Source: Rhizobium sullae (GTDB lineage Bacteria > Pseudomonadota > Alphaproteobacteria > Rhizobiales > Rhizobiaceae). From it: DNA of 64,000 nucleotides. The position numbers and the translations under genes were made by a program. This document shows positions 36,655 through 47,040 of this stretch, piece after piece. Positions within the stretch are counted from its first letter, which is position 1; each line of letters starts with the position of its first letter. The notes beneath the pieces were generated by a model. That model worked only from the letters and a program-made list of their open reading frames with translations. It made no database searches and was not told where the DNA came from. The stretch spans positions 1,922,001-1,986,000 of the forward strand of contig NZ_CP104143.1 in the NCBI RefSeq assembly GCF_025200715.1. Direction: 5' to 3'.

Positions 36655-36993
36655 TCAGCCCTCGATCAGAGCCCGCACGTGGGTCAGGACTACCCCCACC
36701 GTCGAGTCCGACAATTTGCCGATCGTTTCGACATGGCGGCTTTCCACCGTGGCGATTTTCACCGGACGGACGACCGAGGGAGCGGGCAAACCAGAAGCGA
36801 CGTAATCGGGAATCGCGACATCGCCATTCCAGGGTCGGTTCTCCGCTGAAGTGATCATCACGACCCAGAGCAGCGCAGCGTTTTCACCGATCTGACCAGC
36901 CGATACGACGAGCGCCGGCCTGCGCTGGCGGGTGTCGCGATCAGTGGAGGGAAAAGGCACGCGAACGATGTCGCCCTGCTTAAAGATCGGCAT
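36655..36993 (-). CDS. mazF: MazF/PemK-type toxin
   Basis: The 112-residue protein starts MPIFKQGDIVRVPFPSTDRD and has the core ALVVSAGQIGENAALLWVVM, with VVRPVKIATVESRHVETIGK later. This matches the PemK/MazF endoribonuclease family, which cleaves mRNA. Its start overlaps the antitoxin gene by 14 bases, the usual TA arrangement. The symbol is by family only; the cleavage site cannot be predicted. It converges on the LprI-like gene with 10 bases between stops. Confidence 0.88.
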   Translation of the reverse strand: MPIFKQGDIVRVPFPSTDRDTRQRRPALVVSAGQIGENAALLWVVMITSAENRPWNGDVAIPDYVASGLPAPSVVRPVKIATVESRHVETIGKLSDSTVGVVLTHVRALIEG

Positions 36994-37201
36994 AGGCTCT
37001 GCGATCCGCCTCGCTGTCCCATTCGGAGAAAGTGCCGAATGGATCTTCCAATGGCGTCTCATGTGGAGCGCGCGATATCGTCACCCGGCCGTTGGCCTCC
37101 AAAGTATAGATGATCGAGTCCCCTTCCTTCAGATGAAGGGCCGTGCGGACAGCTTGCGGTATCGTCGTCTGTGCCTTGCTCGTCAATTTGCTGGCAATCA
37201 T
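36980..37201 (-). CDS. mazE: AbrB/MazE-type antitoxin
   Basis: The 73-residue protein has the swapped-hairpin AbrB DNA-binding region SKLTSKAQTTIPQAVRTALH followed by LKEGDSIIYTLE, and an acidic C-terminus (EDPFGTFSEWDSEADRRAYA) that would wrap the toxin. A GGAGGTGAG ribosome-binding site precedes the ATG. A 17-base palindrome sits 24 bases upstream and is a good candidate for autoregulation. Confidence 0.88.
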   Translation of the reverse strand: MIASKLTSKAQTTIPQAVRTALHLKEGDSIIYTLEANGRVTISRAPHETPLEDPFGTFSEWDSEADRRAYADL

Positions 37202-37224
37202 AGGGTCTCACCTCCATGCGGAAG

Positions 37225-37241
37225 GTAAGGAATTTCCTTAC
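37225..37241. promoter_or_regulatory. Palindromic operator candidate for mazEF
   Basis: GTAAGGAA-T-TTCCTTAC is a perfect palindrome with a single central base. It is 24 bases upstream of the antitoxin start, where AbrB/MazE dimers normally bind to repress their own operon. Confidence 0.6.
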
Positions 37242-37280
37242 GGAATGCAAGGTGCTCCATATTTGTCCGAGCATACAAAC

Positions 37281-37311
37281 AAAAACGGCGCCCGCATTCC
37301 AGCGGCGCCGT
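37281..37311 (-). terminator. Rho-independent terminator after ilvD
   Basis: ACGGCGCC (37285-37292) pairs with GGCGCCGT (37304-37311) around an 11-base loop; on the minus strand a run of T follows (from 37284 downward). It lies about 26 bases past the ilvD stop. Confidence 0.75.
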
Positions 37312-37336
37312 CGTTCGATTAAATCTTGCAGCCTTT

Positions 37337-39175
37337 TCAGCGGCCGCCGAGGTCCCGCACCGCACCGCGGTCCGCGCTCGTCGCGAAGGCCGCGTAGGCC
37401 TTCAGTGCCGTCGTGACGTTGCGCCTGCGGTGTTCGGCCGGGTGCCAACCCTTCTCTTCCTGCTCGGAACGGCGGGTCGCAAGCTCGGCGTCGCTGACAC
37501 GCAGGCTGATTGTTCGGTTGGGAATGTCGATATCGATCATGTCGCCGGGACGCACGAGGCCGATCGTGCCGCCGTTTGCCGCTTCAGGCGAAGCGTGGCC
37601 GATCGAGAGGCCGGAAGTGCCGCCGGAGAAGCGGCCATCGGTGATCAGCGCGCAGGCCTTGCCGAGACCTTTCGACTTCAGGTAGCTGGTCGGATAGAGC
37701 ATTTCCTGCATGCCGGGGCCACCCTTCGGGCCCTCGTAGCGGATCACGACCACATCGCCCGCCACGACTTCGTTGCTGAGAATGCCCTTCACGGCCGCAT
37801 CCTGGCTTTCGAAGACCTTGGCCGGACCGGAGAATTTCAGGATCGATTCATCGACGCCCGCGGTCTTGACGATGCAGCCGTCGAGCGCGAGGTTGCCCTT
37901 GAGGACCGCCAAGCCGCCATCCTTCGAGAACGGATGTTCGACCGAGCGGATGACGCCATTTTCGCGGTCGGTATCCAGCTCGTCCCAGCGGGCACTCTGG
38001 CTGAAGGCGACCTGGGTCGGGATGCCGCCGGGGGCCGCGCGATAAAAATCGCGAACCGTCTCGCTGCTGGTGCGGGTGATGTCCCAGTGGTCGATGGCAT
38101 CGCCCAGCGTCTCGGCATGAACGGTCGGGCAATCGCGGTTCAGCAGGCCGCCCTTGTCGAGTTCGCCGAGGATCGACATGATGCCGCCGGCGCGGTGGAC
38201 GTCTTCCATGTGCACGTCGGCCTTGGCGGGCGCGACCTTGGAGAGGCAGGGCACGCGGCGCGACAACGCGTCGATGTCCGCCAGCGTAAAATCGACCTCG
38301 CCTTCATGGGCGGCAGCCAGAATGTGCAGAACGGTGTTTGTCGAGCCGCCCATGGCGATATCGAGCGTCATGGCGTTTTCGAATGCCTGCTTCGAGGCGA
38401 TCCTGCGCGGCAGGGCCATTTCGTCGTCCTGTTCGTAGTAACGGCGGGCGAGATCGACGATCAGGTGGCCGGCCTCTACGAAGAGGCGCTTGCGGTCCGC
38501 ATGGGTTGCAAGCGTCGAGCCGTTGCCGGGCAGCGACAGGCCGAGCGCTTCTGTCAGGCAGTTCATGGAATTGGCCGTGAACATGCCGGAGCACGAGCCG
38601 CAGGTCGGACAGGCCGAGCGCTCGATCGTCTGAACATCCTCGTCACTCATCTTGTCGTCGGCTGCGGCAACCATGGCATCGACCAGATCGAGCGCATGCG
38701 TCTTGCCCTGCAGAATCACCTTGCCGGCTTCCATCGGGCCGCCGGAAACGAAGACAGTCGGGATGTTGAGGCGCAGCGACGCCATCAGCATGCCGGGGGT
38801 GATCTTGTCGCAGTTCGAGATGCAGACCATGGCGTCGGCGCAATGGGCGTTGACCATGTACTCGACGCTGTCGGCGATCAGTTCGCGCGACGGCAGCGAA
38901 TAGAGCATGCCATCATGGCCCATGGCGATGCCGTCGTCGACGGCGATCGTGTTGAACTCCTTGGCAACACCGCCGGCCGCTTCGATCTCGCGGGCGACGA
39001 GCTGGCCGAGGTCCTTGAGGTGCACGTGGCCGGGCACGAACTGGGTGAAGGAATTCACCACCGCGATGATCGGCTTGCCGAAGTCCGAATCCTTCATGCC
39101 CGTCGCGCGCCAAAGGCCGCGCGCGCCCGCCATATTGCGGCCGTGGGTCGTGGTTCTGGAACGGTAAGCTGGCAT
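37337..39175 (-). CDS. ilvD: Dihydroxy-acid dehydratase
   Basis: IlvD dehydrates dihydroxy acids in valine, leucine and isoleucine synthesis using an Fe-S cluster. The 612-residue protein starts [20 protein letters not shown]. Visible blocks are [20 protein letters not shown] (cluster Cys), [20 protein letters not shown] (cluster Cys) and [20 protein letters not shown]. Length matches the family. I chose the ATG at 39175; the longer frame has 81 atypical residues. It is the first gene of a divergent pair with msrP. Confidence 0.97.
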   Translation of the reverse strand: MPAYRSRTTTHGRNMAGARGLWRATGMKDSDFGKPIIAVVNSFTQFVPGHVHLKDLGQLVAREIEAAGGVAKEFNTIAVDDGIAMGHDGMLYSLPSRELIADSVEYMVNAHCADAMVCISNCDKITPGMLMASLRLNIPTVFVSGGPMEAGKVILQGKTHALDLVDAMVAAADDKMSDEDVQTIERSACPTCGSCSGMFTANSMNCLTEALGLSLPGNGSTLATHADRKRLFVEAGHLIVDLARRYYEQDDEMALPRRIASKQAFENAMTLDIAMGGSTNTVLHILAAAHEGEVDFTLADIDALSRRVPCLSKVAPAKADVHMEDVHRAGGIMSILGELDKGGLLNRDCPTVHAETLGDAIDHWDITRTSSETVRDFYRAAPGGIPTQVAFSQSARWDELDTDRENGVIRSVEHPFSKDGGLAVLKGNLALDGCIVKTAGVDESILKFSGPAKVFESQDAAVKGILSNEVVAGDVVVIRYEGPKGGPGMQEMLYPTSYLKSKGLGKACALITDGRFSGGTSGLSIGHASPEAANGGTIGLVRPGDMIDIDIPNRTISLRVSDAELATRRSEQEEKGWHPAEHRRRNVTTALKAYAAFATSADRGAVRDLGGR

Positions 39176-39503
39176 CGGTTTCTTCCTCGATCTGCGGAAA
39201 TTGCGCGGACGATGCGGGACGGCAAGAAAGCTTGCAGGCCGGCAGTCGCTGCACTTTGGAATTGTCCTAATCCAATCGGCGAGGGCTGTCACTACCGGCA
39301 AGGGCAAATCCGGTACGCCGCCGGTTTGCGCCCATCGGACATATACGGCGGGTCGCAGCCTTTTGTTACAAGCTATTCCATCACACCCGAACACAAAAAA
39401 TTGGCTTCCCGAATGCAATCTTCAAGGCCTACACAGTCATCCAAAGACGCTGCTGATGCGTTTATTGAGATATCGGGCCGTTCCTGCCCAGGAGGATTTC
39501 GAA
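39176..39503. promoter_or_regulatory. Divergent control region between ilvD and msrP
   Basis: The 328 bases hold no gene I can support. On the minus strand TTGTAA (about 39365-39370) and a GTATAT box are 19 bases apart, a weak promoter candidate for ilvD. On the plus strand the msrP ribosome-binding site AGGAGG lies at 39490-39495. No attenuator-type leader peptide with runs of Ile, Val or Leu codons was seen. Confidence 0.4.
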
Positions 39504-40451
39504 ATGCCGGCTTATTATCCGCCAAAGATCCCGTCTTCGGAGATCACGCCGCGCCAGGTCTATCTCCGCCGCCGCGAGTTTCTCGGGGCTGCAACACTCG
39601 GCGCCGTGGCGCTCTATGGGGCCGGCAAGGCAAGCGCCGCGGCACTTTCCGTCATCGAGAGCAAGTACAAGGTCGACGAGAAGACGACGCCGCTGAAGGA
39701 TGTGACGACCTATAACAACTTCTACGAATTCGGCCTCGACAAGGGAGACCCCGCAGCGCTTTCCGGCGACTTCAAGCCCCTGCCCTGGACCGTCGAGATC
39801 GACGGAATGGTCGCCAAGCCAGGGTCCTTCGACATCGAAGCGCTCATCAAGGAATTCCCGATCGAGGAGCGCATCTATCGCATGCGCTGCGTCGAGGCCT
39901 GGTCGATGGTAATCCCGTGGGACGGCTTCCCGCTCGCAGCCCTGCTCGACAAGGTGGAGCCGCTGGGCAGCGCCAAATACGTCGCCTTCGAAACCGTCGT
40001 CCGTCCGGACGAGATGCCGGGCCAGAAGGGCATCTTCCAATCGCTCGAATGGCCCTATGTCGAGGGCCTGCGCCTCGACGAAGCCCGTCATCCGCTGACG
40101 CTGCTTGCCGTGGGGCTCTACGGCCAGACGCTGCCGAACCAGAACGGCGCGCCGATCCGCCTGGTCGTGCCGTGGAAATACGGCTTCAAGGGCATCAAGT
40201 CGATCGTGAAGATCACGCTCACCGACCAGCAGCCGAAGAACACCTGGCAGGTTACCAACCCGCAGGAATACGGCTTCTATGCCAACGTCAACCCGGCGGT
40301 CGACCATCCGCGCTGGAGCCAGGCGAGCGAACGCCGCATCGGCGAAAGCGGCTTCTTCGGTGCCAGCCGCCATCCGACGCTGCCCTTCAACGGCTACGCC
40401 GATGAGGTCGCGAGCCTCTATGCCGGCATGGACCTGAAGGCGAATTTCTGA
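39504..40451 (+). CDS. msrP: Methionine sulfoxide reductase catalytic subunit MsrP (YedY)
   Basis: MsrP is a periplasmic molybdopterin enzyme that reduces methionine sulfoxide in proteins. The 315-residue protein has a Tat signal ([20 protein letters not shown]) and the molybdenum-ligand Cys in [20 protein letters not shown]. Other family blocks are [17 protein letters not shown] and [26 protein letters not shown] at 39490-39495, eight bases before the ATG, fixes the start. It would be exported by TatABC and takes electrons from MsrQ, whose gene overlaps its stop. Confidence 0.97.
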   Translation: MPAYYPPKIPSSEITPRQVYLRRREFLGAATLGAVALYGAGKASAAALSVIESKYKVDEKTTPLKDVTTYNNFYEFGLDKGDPAALSGDFKPLPWTVEIDGMVAKPGSFDIEALIKEFPIEERIYRMRCVEAWSMVIPWDGFPLAALLDKVEPLGSAKYVAFETVVRPDEMPGQKGIFQSLEWPYVEGLRLDEARHPLTLLAVGLYGQTLPNQNGAPIRLVVPWKYGFKGIKSIVKITLTDQQPKNTWQVTNPQEYGFYANVNPAVDHPRWSQASERRIGESGFFGASRHPTLPFNGYADEVASLYAGMDLKANF

Positions 40452-41107
40452 TGGCTGAATTTCCGCTCGCGCTACCGAAACGCTGGCAGCCTGCCTCCGT
40501 CTGGGCGCTCTATGTCGTGGGTCTCCTGCCTGCCGCCTGGTATTTCTACCTCGGCGCCACAGGCGGGCTCGGCGCCGATCCGGTGAAGATCTTCGAGCTT
40601 TTCCTCGGCCTCTGGGCAATCCGCTTCCTGATCTTGACGCTTGCCGTCAGCCCTGCCCGCGAGCTCTTCGGTTGGAACTATTTGCGCTACCGCCGCGCCC
40701 TCGGTCTGCTCTGTTTCTACTATGTCGCGATGCACTTCACCGTCTACATGGTGCTCGACCAAGCCTTCATCATTCAAGCTGTCATCGACGATGTCGTGAA
40801 ACGCCCCTTCATCATGTTCGGCATGGCGGGCATGACGCTGCTCATTCCGCTTGCGTTGACATCCAACAATTTCTCGATCCGCCGTCTCGGCCCGAACTGG
40901 GTCCGCCTCCACCGCCTCGTCTATATCGTGGCCGCCTGTGGCGCGCTGCATTTCGCGCTGTCGACCAAGGTCCTCAGCCTCGAGCAATATATCTATGTCA
41001 GCCTGCTGATCTTCTTGATCCTCTACCGCTCCTGGCGGCCGATCGCGCGCAGCAGGAAGCGCGGGCAACAGAAGGCACGAACCGGAGTCCCCGCAGCGGT
41101 TTCCTGA
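40451..41107 (+). CDS. msrQ: Haem-binding membrane subunit MsrQ (YedZ)
   Basis: MsrQ is the inner-membrane b-type cytochrome that passes electrons to MsrP. The 218-residue protein has about six hydrophobic segments (VWALYVVGLLPAAWYFYLGA, RFLILTLAVSPARELFGWNY) and histidines in FYYVAMHFTVYMVL and LVYIVAACGALHFAL that fit haem ligands. Its ATG overlaps the msrP stop (TGATG), so the pair is translationally coupled. Confidence 0.96.
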   Translation: MAEFPLALPKRWQPASVWALYVVGLLPAAWYFYLGATGGLGADPVKIFELFLGLWAIRFLILTLAVSPARELFGWNYLRYRRALGLLCFYYVAMHFTVYMVLDQAFIIQAVIDDVVKRPFIMFGMAGMTLLIPLALTSNNFSIRRLGPNWVRLHRLVYIVAACGALHFALSTKVLSLEQYIYVSLLIFLILYRSWRPIARSRKRGQQKARTGVPAAVS

Positions 41108-41351
41108 CCTTGGAGCGACATCTTTGCAGCCGACCTCAACAAGGCTTGACGCTACGGTGCCCCCGTGTGACCGAGCAGTCAGTTCCGAAAATAGCCGTGC
41201 ATGGGGCCGAGCACCGCGCTTGGACTTGATCTTCCTTGTACTCGTCGTCGTCCTATTTCCGTTCGATCGCAGTTGCGCTTCTCTTCGCTCGCTATGACCA
41301 GCTTACGGTGGGACTTGCACCCGCAAGAATGCGCCCATGCTGGGCGCATAA

Positions 41352-41382
41352 CAAAAACAGCCGGGCTTCTCAGCCCGGCTGT
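41352..41382 (-). terminator. Rho-independent terminator of the alpha operon (after rplQ)
   Basis: ACAGCCGGGCT (41357-41367) pairs perfectly with AGCCCGGCTGT (41372-41382) around a 4-base loop, and on the minus strand it runs into TTTTTGTT. It lies 26 bases past rplQ and ends the ribosomal cluster. A second stem GCGCCCA/TGGGCGC (41331-41347) lies just beyond. The rest of the 300-base gap to msrQ is empty. Confidence 0.85.
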
Positions 41383-41407
41383 TCTGCTTCCGGCGAACCG
41401 GGCAATA

Positions 41408-41830
41408 TTAAGCGGCGACGGCCTGCTCTTCGGCAGCGGTGCGGGCCTTGTCGGCTGCGCCCTTGGCGAAGGTGTCGCGGTCAACGAATTCGATGACGGC
41501 GAGAGCGGCGTTGTCGCCCTGGCGGAAGCCGGCCTTCATGATACGCAGGTAGCCGCCGTGGCGGGTTGCGTAGCGCGAAGCGATCGTGTCGAAGAGTTTC
41601 GCAACGACAGCGGCGTCCTTGATCTGCGAGATCGCCTGACGGCGGGCGTGCAGGTCGCCGCGCTTGCCGAGCGTGACGAGCTTTTCAACGATCGGACGGA
41701 TTTCCTTTGCCTTCGGCAGGGTCGTCACGATCTGCTCATGCGTGATGAGCGAAGCCGCCATGTTGGCGAACATCGCCTTGCGGTGGCTTGCGGTTCTGTT
41801 CAGCTTGCGGCCGGCTTTACCGTGGCGCAT
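41408..41830 (-). CDS. rplQ: 50S ribosomal protein L17
   Basis: L17 of the large subunit, 140 residues, starting [20 protein letters not shown]. The conserved core is [20 protein letters not shown] followed by [20 protein letters not shown]. The C-terminus is an alanine-rich alphaproteobacterial extension ([12 protein letters not shown]). It is the last gene of rpsM-rpsK-rpoA-rplQ, 47 bases after rpoA. Confidence 0.98.
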   Translation of the reverse strand: MRHGKAGRKLNRTASHRKAMFANMAASLITHEQIVTTLPKAKEIRPIVEKLVTLGKRGDLHARRQAISQIKDAAVVAKLFDTIASRYATRHGGYLRIMKAGFRQGDNAALAVIEFVDRDTFAKGAADKARTAAEEQAVAA

Positions 41831-41877
41831 GGCTATTCTCCTTCACATGCAGGCATCTCGCCCGCCGTTTGATGGTG

Positions 41878-42888
41878 TTAGTACTGGTCTTCATACCGCT
41901 TGGCGAGATCTTCGATGTTCTCGGGCGGCCATGCCGGCACTTCCATGCCGAGGTGCAGCCCCATGGAAGCGAGAACTTCCTTGATTTCGTTCAGCGACTT
42001 GCGACCAAAATTCGGCGTGCGGAGCATTTCTGCTTCGGTCTTCTGAATGAGGTCGCCGATGTAGACGATGTTGTCGTTCTTTAGGCAGTTTGCCGAGCGG
42101 ACCGACAGTTCGAGTTCGTCTACCTTCTTGAGGAGCGCCGGGTTGAAAGCGAGTTCGGTGACTGCTTCTTCTTCGGTTTCCTTCTGCGGCTCGTCGAAGT
42201 TGACGAAGACGCCAAGCTGGTCCTGGAGGATGCGAGCCGCAAAAGCGACGGCATCTTCGCCGGTAATCGAGCCATCGGTTTCGATGGTCATCGACAGCTT
42301 GTCGTAGTCGAGAACCTGTCCTTCGCGGGTATTTTCAACCTTGTAGGACACCTTCTTGACCGGCGAATAGAGGCTGTCGACCGGGATGAGACCGATCGGA
42401 GCATCTTCCGCACGGTTGCGTTCGGCCGGAACGTAGCCCTTGCCGTTGTTGACGGTGAATTCCATGCGGATTTCGGCGCCCTCATCGAGCGTGCAAATCA
42501 CATGCTCGGGGTTGAGGATTTCAATATCGCCGACCGTCTGGATGTCGCCAGCCGTCACAACGCCCGGGCCCTGCTTGCGGACGACCATGCGCTTTGCGTC
42601 ATCGCCATCCATCTTGATGGCGATTTCCTTGATGTTGAGCACGATATCCGTCACGTCTTCGCGGACGCCCGGAATCGAGGAGAATTCGTGCAGCACGCCG
42701 TCGATCTGCACGGCCGTCACAGCGGCACCGCGCAGCGACGAGAGCAGAACGCGGCGAAGCGCGTTGCCGAGAGTCAGGCCGAAACCGCGCTCCAGCGGCT
42801 CTGCAACGAGCGTCGCCTTGATGCGCGAGCTCGAAGCGAACTCGACCTTGTTCGGCTTGATCAATTCCTGCCAGTTCTTCTGAATCAT
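41878..42888 (-). CDS. rpoA: RNA polymerase alpha subunit
   Basis: RpoA dimerises to scaffold beta and beta' and contacts activators and UP elements with its C-terminal domain. The 336-residue protein has the N-terminal assembly domain ([20 protein letters not shown]) and the alpha-CTD ([20 protein letters not shown], then LLRTP-like [20 protein letters not shown] with GLHLGM). Length is standard for rhizobia. It lies between rpsK (103 bases upstream) and rplQ. Confidence 0.99.
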   Translation of the reverse strand: MIQKNWQELIKPNKVEFASSSRIKATLVAEPLERGFGLTLGNALRRVLLSSLRGAAVTAVQIDGVLHEFSSIPGVREDVTDIVLNIKEIAIKMDGDDAKRMVVRKQGPGVVTAGDIQTVGDIEILNPEHVICTLDEGAEIRMEFTVNNGKGYVPAERNRAEDAPIGLIPVDSLYSPVKKVSYKVENTREGQVLDYDKLSMTIETDGSITGEDAVAFAARILQDQLGVFVNFDEPQKETEEEAVTELAFNPALLKKVDELELSVRSANCLKNDNIVYIGDLIQKTEAEMLRTPNFGRKSLNEIKEVLASMGLHLGMEVPAWPPENIEDLAKRYEDQY

Positions 42889-42991
42889 TGTTTTGCCTTC
42901 CGTTCGTTGCCACCATCCAATCGTGGCAACCGAGCTTGAGAAGCACCGGGAGCGTCAACAAAACGCTCACCGGTGTTGTGAGTGGCGATGA

Positions 42992-43381
42992 TCAGACGCG
43001 GCGCTTCTTGCGCGGGCGGCAGCCATTGTGCGGGATCGGCGTCACGTCGCGGATGGACGTGATCATGAAACCGGCAGCCTGGAGCGCGCGCAGAGCCGAT
43101 TCACGGCCAGAACCCGGACCGCAAACTTCGACTTCCAGCGACTTCATGCCATGTTCCTGCGCCTTCTTGGCAGCATCTTCAGCAGCGATCTGGGCCGCGA
43201 ACGGGGTCGACTTGCGTGAACCCTTGAAGCCCTTGGCACCAGCGGAGGACCAGGCGATCGCGTTGCCCTGCGCGTCAGTGATGGTGATCATCGTGTTGTT
43301 GAAGGTCGAGTTGACATGAGCCACACCCGACGAGATGTTTTTACGTTCGCGACGGCGAACGCGGACGGCTTCCTTGGCCAT
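42992..43381 (-). CDS. rpsK: 30S ribosomal protein S11
   Basis: S11, 129 residues, lines the platform of the small subunit near the mRNA exit. Conserved blocks: [60 protein letters not shown] and the basic end [14 protein letters not shown]. The start at 43381 ([16 protein letters not shown]) is the family start; the longer frame to 43441 is not supported. An inverted repeat lies between it and rpsM. Confidence 0.98.
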   Translation of the reverse strand: MAKEAVRVRRRERKNISSGVAHVNSTFNNTMITITDAQGNAIAWSSAGAKGFKGSRKSTPFAAQIAAEDAAKKAQEHGMKSLEVEVCGPGSGRESALRALQAAGFMITSIRDVTPIPHNGCRPRKKRRV

Positions 43382-43449
43382 TGTATCCCTTTCCTGGATA
43401 TCTTCACCGCCGTAATGCCAGCGGCTACACCTTCGAGCCAATAGGATTT

Positions 43450-43503
43450 AGGCAGTAGGCAATAGGGACTCCCCTCATGCCTGCTGCCTATTGCCTACTG
43501 CCT
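43450..43503. repeat. 17-bp inverted repeat with iterated TGCCTAY units
   Basis: The arm at 43450-43466 (AGGCAGTAGGCAATAGG) is a perfect inverse of 43487-43503, with a 20-base loop. Within the second arm the heptamers TGCCTAT and TGCCTAC are tandem, and the loop extends the series with GCCTGC. It sits between rpsM and rpsK, has no T run, and so is not a standard terminator. Confidence 0.9.
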
Positions 43504-43508
43504 CAAAA

Positions 43509-43877
43509 TTACTTCTTCTTACCAGCGATCGCCTTTGCCGGGCCCTTGCGGGTGCGGGCATTGGTGTGCGTGCGCTGACCGCGAACCGGCAGGCCGCGGC
43601 GATGACGCAGGCCGCGGTAGCAGCCGAGGTCCATCAGGCGCTTGATGTTCATCGAGGTTTCGCGACGAAGATCACCTTCGACCTGATAGTCGCGGTCGAT
43701 CGTTTCGCGGATCTGAAGAACTTCAGCGTCCGTGAGCTGGTGCACGCGGCGATCAGCCGGGATGCCGACCTTCTCGACGATTTCCTGTGCGAATTTCGAA
43801 CCGATCCCGTGAATGTAGGTCAGCGCGATAACGACGCGCTTCGCAGTCGGGATGTTGACGCCAGCGATACGTGCCAC
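43509..43877 (-). CDS. rpsM: 30S ribosomal protein S13
   Basis: S13, 122 residues, contacts the head of the small subunit, L5 and the P-site tRNA. Start is GTG at 43877 (translated [20 protein letters not shown]), with GGAG about 8 bases upstream; no ATG upstream fits. Conserved: [56 protein letters not shown]. It is the first gene of the alpha operon, 226 bases after adk. Confidence 0.98.
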   Translation of the reverse strand: MARIAGVNIPTAKRVVIALTYIHGIGSKFAQEIVEKVGIPADRRVHQLTDAEVLQIRETIDRDYQVEGDLRRETSMNIKRLMDLGCYRGLRHRRGLPVRGQRTHTNARTRKGPAKAIAGKKK

Positions 43878-44103
43878 GCCTATTCTCCTTGAGTTCCAGT
43901 TGCCATCCGGCAAGAGGGCTTCGATTATGCCGCCCTCCGAAGGGCCGCTCGTGCAAATTTGGGTTCGTAACATGTCAAAACGACCGAACCCGGACTTCCT
44001 TGGGAAATCCGCGCCGATCGCATTGAATGTCGCGAGTTGGCGCGGTGTTTAGCGGAATCAGCGCCGAATGGCAACTGGTCCCGCCAAGTTTATTTTCAAA
44101 GCT

Positions 44104-44754
44104 TTACAGCTTCGAAAGAATGGCTTCGATCTCGCGCGTGACGTGATCCATATCGGCCATACCATCCACGCTCTTGAGCTTCCCCTTGGCGTGGTAATAG
44201 CCGATCAACGGCGAGGTTTCCTTGTAGTAGACCTGAAGTCGCGCCGTCATCGTCTCCGGATTATCGTCCGGCCGGCGCTTGAAATGCGTCGAACCGCACT
44301 TGTCGCAGACGCCTTCGCTGGCCGGAGCCTTGTCGGTGTCGTGGTACACGCTGCCGCACTGCGCGCATGAATAGCGCCCTGCAACACGGCGAATGAGCTC
44401 GTCATCGTCGACCTTCAACTCGATGACGACGGACAGGTCGAGACCCTTTGCGCGAAGCATCGCTTCAGTGGCGTCCGCCTGGACCAGCGTCCGGGGAAAG
44501 CCGTCGAGGATGAAGCCTTTCGCACAGTCCGGCTGGTCGATGCGTTCGGAGACGATGGCATTGACGACTTCGTCAGGAACCAGTTTGCCCGCCTTCATCA
44601 AGGCATCTGCGCGTTTGCCGACCTCGGTTCCGGCGTGAACGGCTGCACGAAGCATATCACCCGTGGAAAGTTGCGGAATGCCGTACTTTTCCACGATCCG
44701 CTGGGCCTGGGTTCCCTTGCCCGCACCCGGCGGCCCCAAAAGTATGAGTCTCAT
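44104..44754 (-). CDS. adk: Adenylate kinase with zinc-type LID
   Basis: Adk converts AMP and ATP to two ADP. The 216-residue protein has the P-loop [20 protein letters not shown], the AMP-binding region [19 protein letters not shown], and [17 protein letters not shown]. The LID carries two Cys pairs ([13 protein letters not shown] and [11 protein letters not shown]), as in zinc-binding long-form Adk. Its ATG overlaps the secY stop by 4 bases, so the two are coupled. Confidence 0.97.
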   Translation of the reverse strand: MRLILLGPPGAGKGTQAQRIVEKYGIPQLSTGDMLRAAVHAGTEVGKRADALMKAGKLVPDEVVNAIVSERIDQPDCAKGFILDGFPRTLVQADATEAMLRAKGLDLSVVIELKVDDDELIRRVAGRYSCAQCGSVYHDTDKAPASEGVCDKCGSTHFKRRPDDNPETMTARLQVYYKETSPLIGYYHAKGKLKSVDGMADMDHVTREIEAILSKL

Positions 44755-46091
44755 CGCCCCCTCTTTCCTCCACGCAACTTCGATTTCTTGATCAGGCCTT
44801 CGTACTGCTGTGCGATCAGATGACCCTGGATCTGAGCCACCGTATCAAGAGTTACGCTAACCACGATCAAAAGCGAAGTACCACCAAGGGCTAATGGGAT
44901 GCCGGTTTGCGACACCAGGATCTCAGGCAGGATGCAGACGAAGACGAGATAGATCGCGCCGATGACCGTGACGCGGGTCAGGACGAAATCGATATACTCG
45001 GCGGTGCGCTCGCCCGGACGAATGCCGGGGATGAAGCCGCCGTGCTTCTTCAGGTTATCGGCCGTGTCCTTCGGATTGAAGACGATGGCCGTGTAGAAGA
45101 ACGCGAAGAAGGCGATCAATGCCGCATAGAGCAGCATGTAGAGCGGCTGGCCATGGCCGAGCGCTGCAACGATCGTGGTTGCCCAGGACGGGAGGGACGT
45201 CGTATTGGCAAAGCCCGCCACGGTTGCCGGCAGAAGCAGCAGCGACGAAGCGAAGATTGCCGGAATGACGCCGGAGGTGTTGAGCTTCAGCGGAAGGTGC
45301 GACGTATCGCCCTGGAACATGCGGTTGCCCACCTGACGCTTCGGATACTGGATCAGCAGCCGGCGCTGGGCACGTTCAACGAAGACGATGACGGCGATAA
45401 CGGCGATTGCGATCAGGATGACCGCGAGAATCAGCGACGTCGAAAGCGCGCCGGTGCGGCCGAGCTCGAGGGTACCGGCAAGCGCGCTCGGAAGGCCGGC
45501 GGCGATGCCCGCGAAGATGATCAGCGAAATGCCGTTGCCGATGCCGCGCGAGGTGATCTGCTCGCCGAGCCACATCAGGAACATCGTGCCGCCGAGCAGA
45601 GTGATGACCGTGGAAACGCGGAAGAACCAGCCCGGATCGACCACGAGGCCGCTGCCGCTTTCAAGGCCGACCGCGATGCCGTAGGCCTGCAGCGCGCCGA
45701 GCAGCACCGTTCCGTAGCGGGTGTACTGGTTGATGATCTTGCGGCCCTGTTCGCCTTCCTTCTTCAGGTTTTCGAGCGCCGGCACGACCGAGGTCATCAG
45801 CTGCACGATAATGGAGGCGGAGATATAGGGCATGATGCCGAGCGCGAAGATCGCCATGCGCTCGACGGCGCCGCCCGAAAACATGTTGAAGAGGCCGAGA
45901 ATGCCGCCTGCCTGGCCGCGGAAGGCCTGGGCATAGGCTTCAGGATTCAGGCCCGGAAGCGGAATGTGCGTACCAAGGCGATAGACGAGGAGAGCTGCCA
46001 GCGTGAACCACAGGCGCTTCTTGAGATCCTCGGCTTTGGCGAAGGTCGAGAAATTAAGGTTGGAAGCCAACTGTTCCGCTGCAGACGCCAT
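44751..46091 (-). CDS. secY: Protein translocase subunit SecY
   Basis: SecY is the channel of the Sec translocon. The 446-residue protein has about ten hydrophobic helices, with the signature [20 protein letters not shown] near TM1, [13 protein letters not shown], and [20 protein letters not shown] in a cytosolic loop, and ends KLRGGKRGR. The gap to rplO is 235 bases and holds a hairpin, so secY-adk may be transcribed partly separately from the spc operon. Confidence 0.98.
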   Translation of the reverse strand: MASAAEQLASNLNFSTFAKAEDLKKRLWFTLAALLVYRLGTHIPLPGLNPEAYAQAFRGQAGGILGLFNMFSGGAVERMAIFALGIMPYISASIIVQLMTSVVPALENLKKEGEQGRKIINQYTRYGTVLLGALQAYGIAVGLESGSGLVVDPGWFFRVSTVITLLGGTMFLMWLGEQITSRGIGNGISLIIFAGIAAGLPSALAGTLELGRTGALSTSLILAVILIAIAVIAVIVFVERAQRRLLIQYPKRQVGNRMFQGDTSHLPLKLNTSGVIPAIFASSLLLLPATVAGFANTTSLPSWATTIVAALGHGQPLYMLLYAALIAFFAFFYTAIVFNPKDTADNLKKHGGFIPGIRPGERTAEYIDFVLTRVTVIGAIYLVFVCILPEILVSQTGIPLALGGTSLLIVVSVTLDTVAQIQGHLIAQQYEGLIKKSKLRGGKRGR

Positions 46092-46279
46092 GCGATTCTC
46101 CGCGCTACCAATTCGGGCGCTTCGAGCGAGTGCCGGACCCGGAATCGGTATTCAAATTATTCACAACCGGGCTTCGGATGGATTGCTGGCGCAACCTATG
46201 CCTCACCCTTGATTTCGTCGAAACCGGCACGCTGCTGTGTGCAACGATGCTGATTCTTGTGAGGCCCACATATGGGAGC

Positions 46280-46311
46280 AAAATCGCCCGGTGTGAAGCC
46301 ACCCCGGGCGA
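46280..46311 (-). terminator. Hairpin between rplO and secY
   Basis: TCGCCCGG (46284-46291) pairs with CCGGGCGA (46304-46311) around a 12-base loop, and on the minus strand it is followed by TTTTG. It is 16 bases past the rplO stop, within the 235-base gap before secY. It looks like a terminator or attenuator inside the ribosomal cluster. Confidence 0.6.
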
Positions 46312-46326
46312 CATATCATAAGATTA

Positions 46327-46800
46327 TTATTCTGCCGCTGCGGCAGAAAGAAGCGTGATCGAACCGCCGGCCTTTTCGATCTTCTCGACGGCAGGCTTGG
46401 AAGCGCCTGCGACTTCGAGCTTGATCTTTGCCTTCAGCTCACCGTCGCCGAGAACGCGAACACCGTCCTTGGCGCGGCGGATCACACCGGCCGCCTTGAG
46501 GGCAGCGGCGTCGACAGTCGCCTTGGCGTCTAGCTTGCCGGCGTCGATCGCAGCCTGGATGCGTGCAAGCGAGACGACGGCGAAGTCGTCCTTGAAGATG
46601 TTCGTGAAGCCGCGCTTCGGCAGACGGCGGTAGATTGGCATCTGGCCGCCTTCGAAACCGTTGATGGCGACGCCGGAACGGGACTTCTGACCCTTCACAC
46701 CGCGACCACCGGTCTTGCCGGAGCCCGAACCGATACCGCGGCCGAGGCGCTTACGGCTATGGGTCGAACCTTCGTTATCTTTGATTTCATTGAGTTTCAT
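46327..46800 (-). CDS. rplO: 50S ribosomal protein L15
   Basis: L15, 157 residues. [20 protein letters not shown] at the start is followed by the glycine-rich extension [20 protein letters not shown], then [18 protein letters not shown], and the C-terminal globular part that ends [12 protein letters not shown]. The ATG at 46800 is the family start. It is 16 bases after rpmD and closes the spc-type gene run. Confidence 0.98.
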   Translation of the reverse strand: MKLNEIKDNEGSTHSRKRLGRGIGSGSGKTGGRGVKGQKSRSGVAINGFEGGQMPIYRRLPKRGFTNIFKDDFAVVSLARIQAAIDAGKLDAKATVDAAALKAAGVIRRAKDGVRVLGDGELKAKIKLEVAGASKPAVEKIEKAGGSITLLSAAAAE

Positions 46801-46816
46801 GATGATAACCTCCGTC

Positions 46817-47026
46817 TCACTTCTCGTCGACGACGCGAACGAGATGCTGGACAGCACGGATCATGCCGCGAACGGAAGGCGTATCTTCCAGGGTGCGGGT
46901 CCGGTGCATCTTGTTGAGGCCGAGGCCGATCAGCGTCTGACGCTGTACTGCCGGCCGACGAATCGGGCTGCCGATCTGCTCGACGGTAACCGTCTTCGCT
47001 TCGGTCTTCTTGGTAGCCTTAGCCAT
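46817..47026 (-). CDS. rpmD: 50S ribosomal protein L30
   Basis: L30, 69 residues, a small globular protein of the large subunit near L5 and L18. The family pattern is [20 protein letters not shown] followed by [20 protein letters not shown]. The first ten residues ([10 protein letters not shown]) are a short Lys-rich extension common in rhizobia. It is between rpsE and rplO. Confidence 0.97.
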   Translation of the reverse strand: MAKATKKTEAKTVTVEQIGSPIRRPAVQRQTLIGLGLNKMHRTRTLEDTPSVRGMIRAVQHLVRVVDEK

Positions 47027-47040
47027 GGGTCAGACTCCTC

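Noticed and set aside
37430..39715. A 761-codon plus-strand frame across ilvD
   Set aside because: Antisense shadow of ilvD; no domain is recognisable and no ribosome-binding site precedes it.
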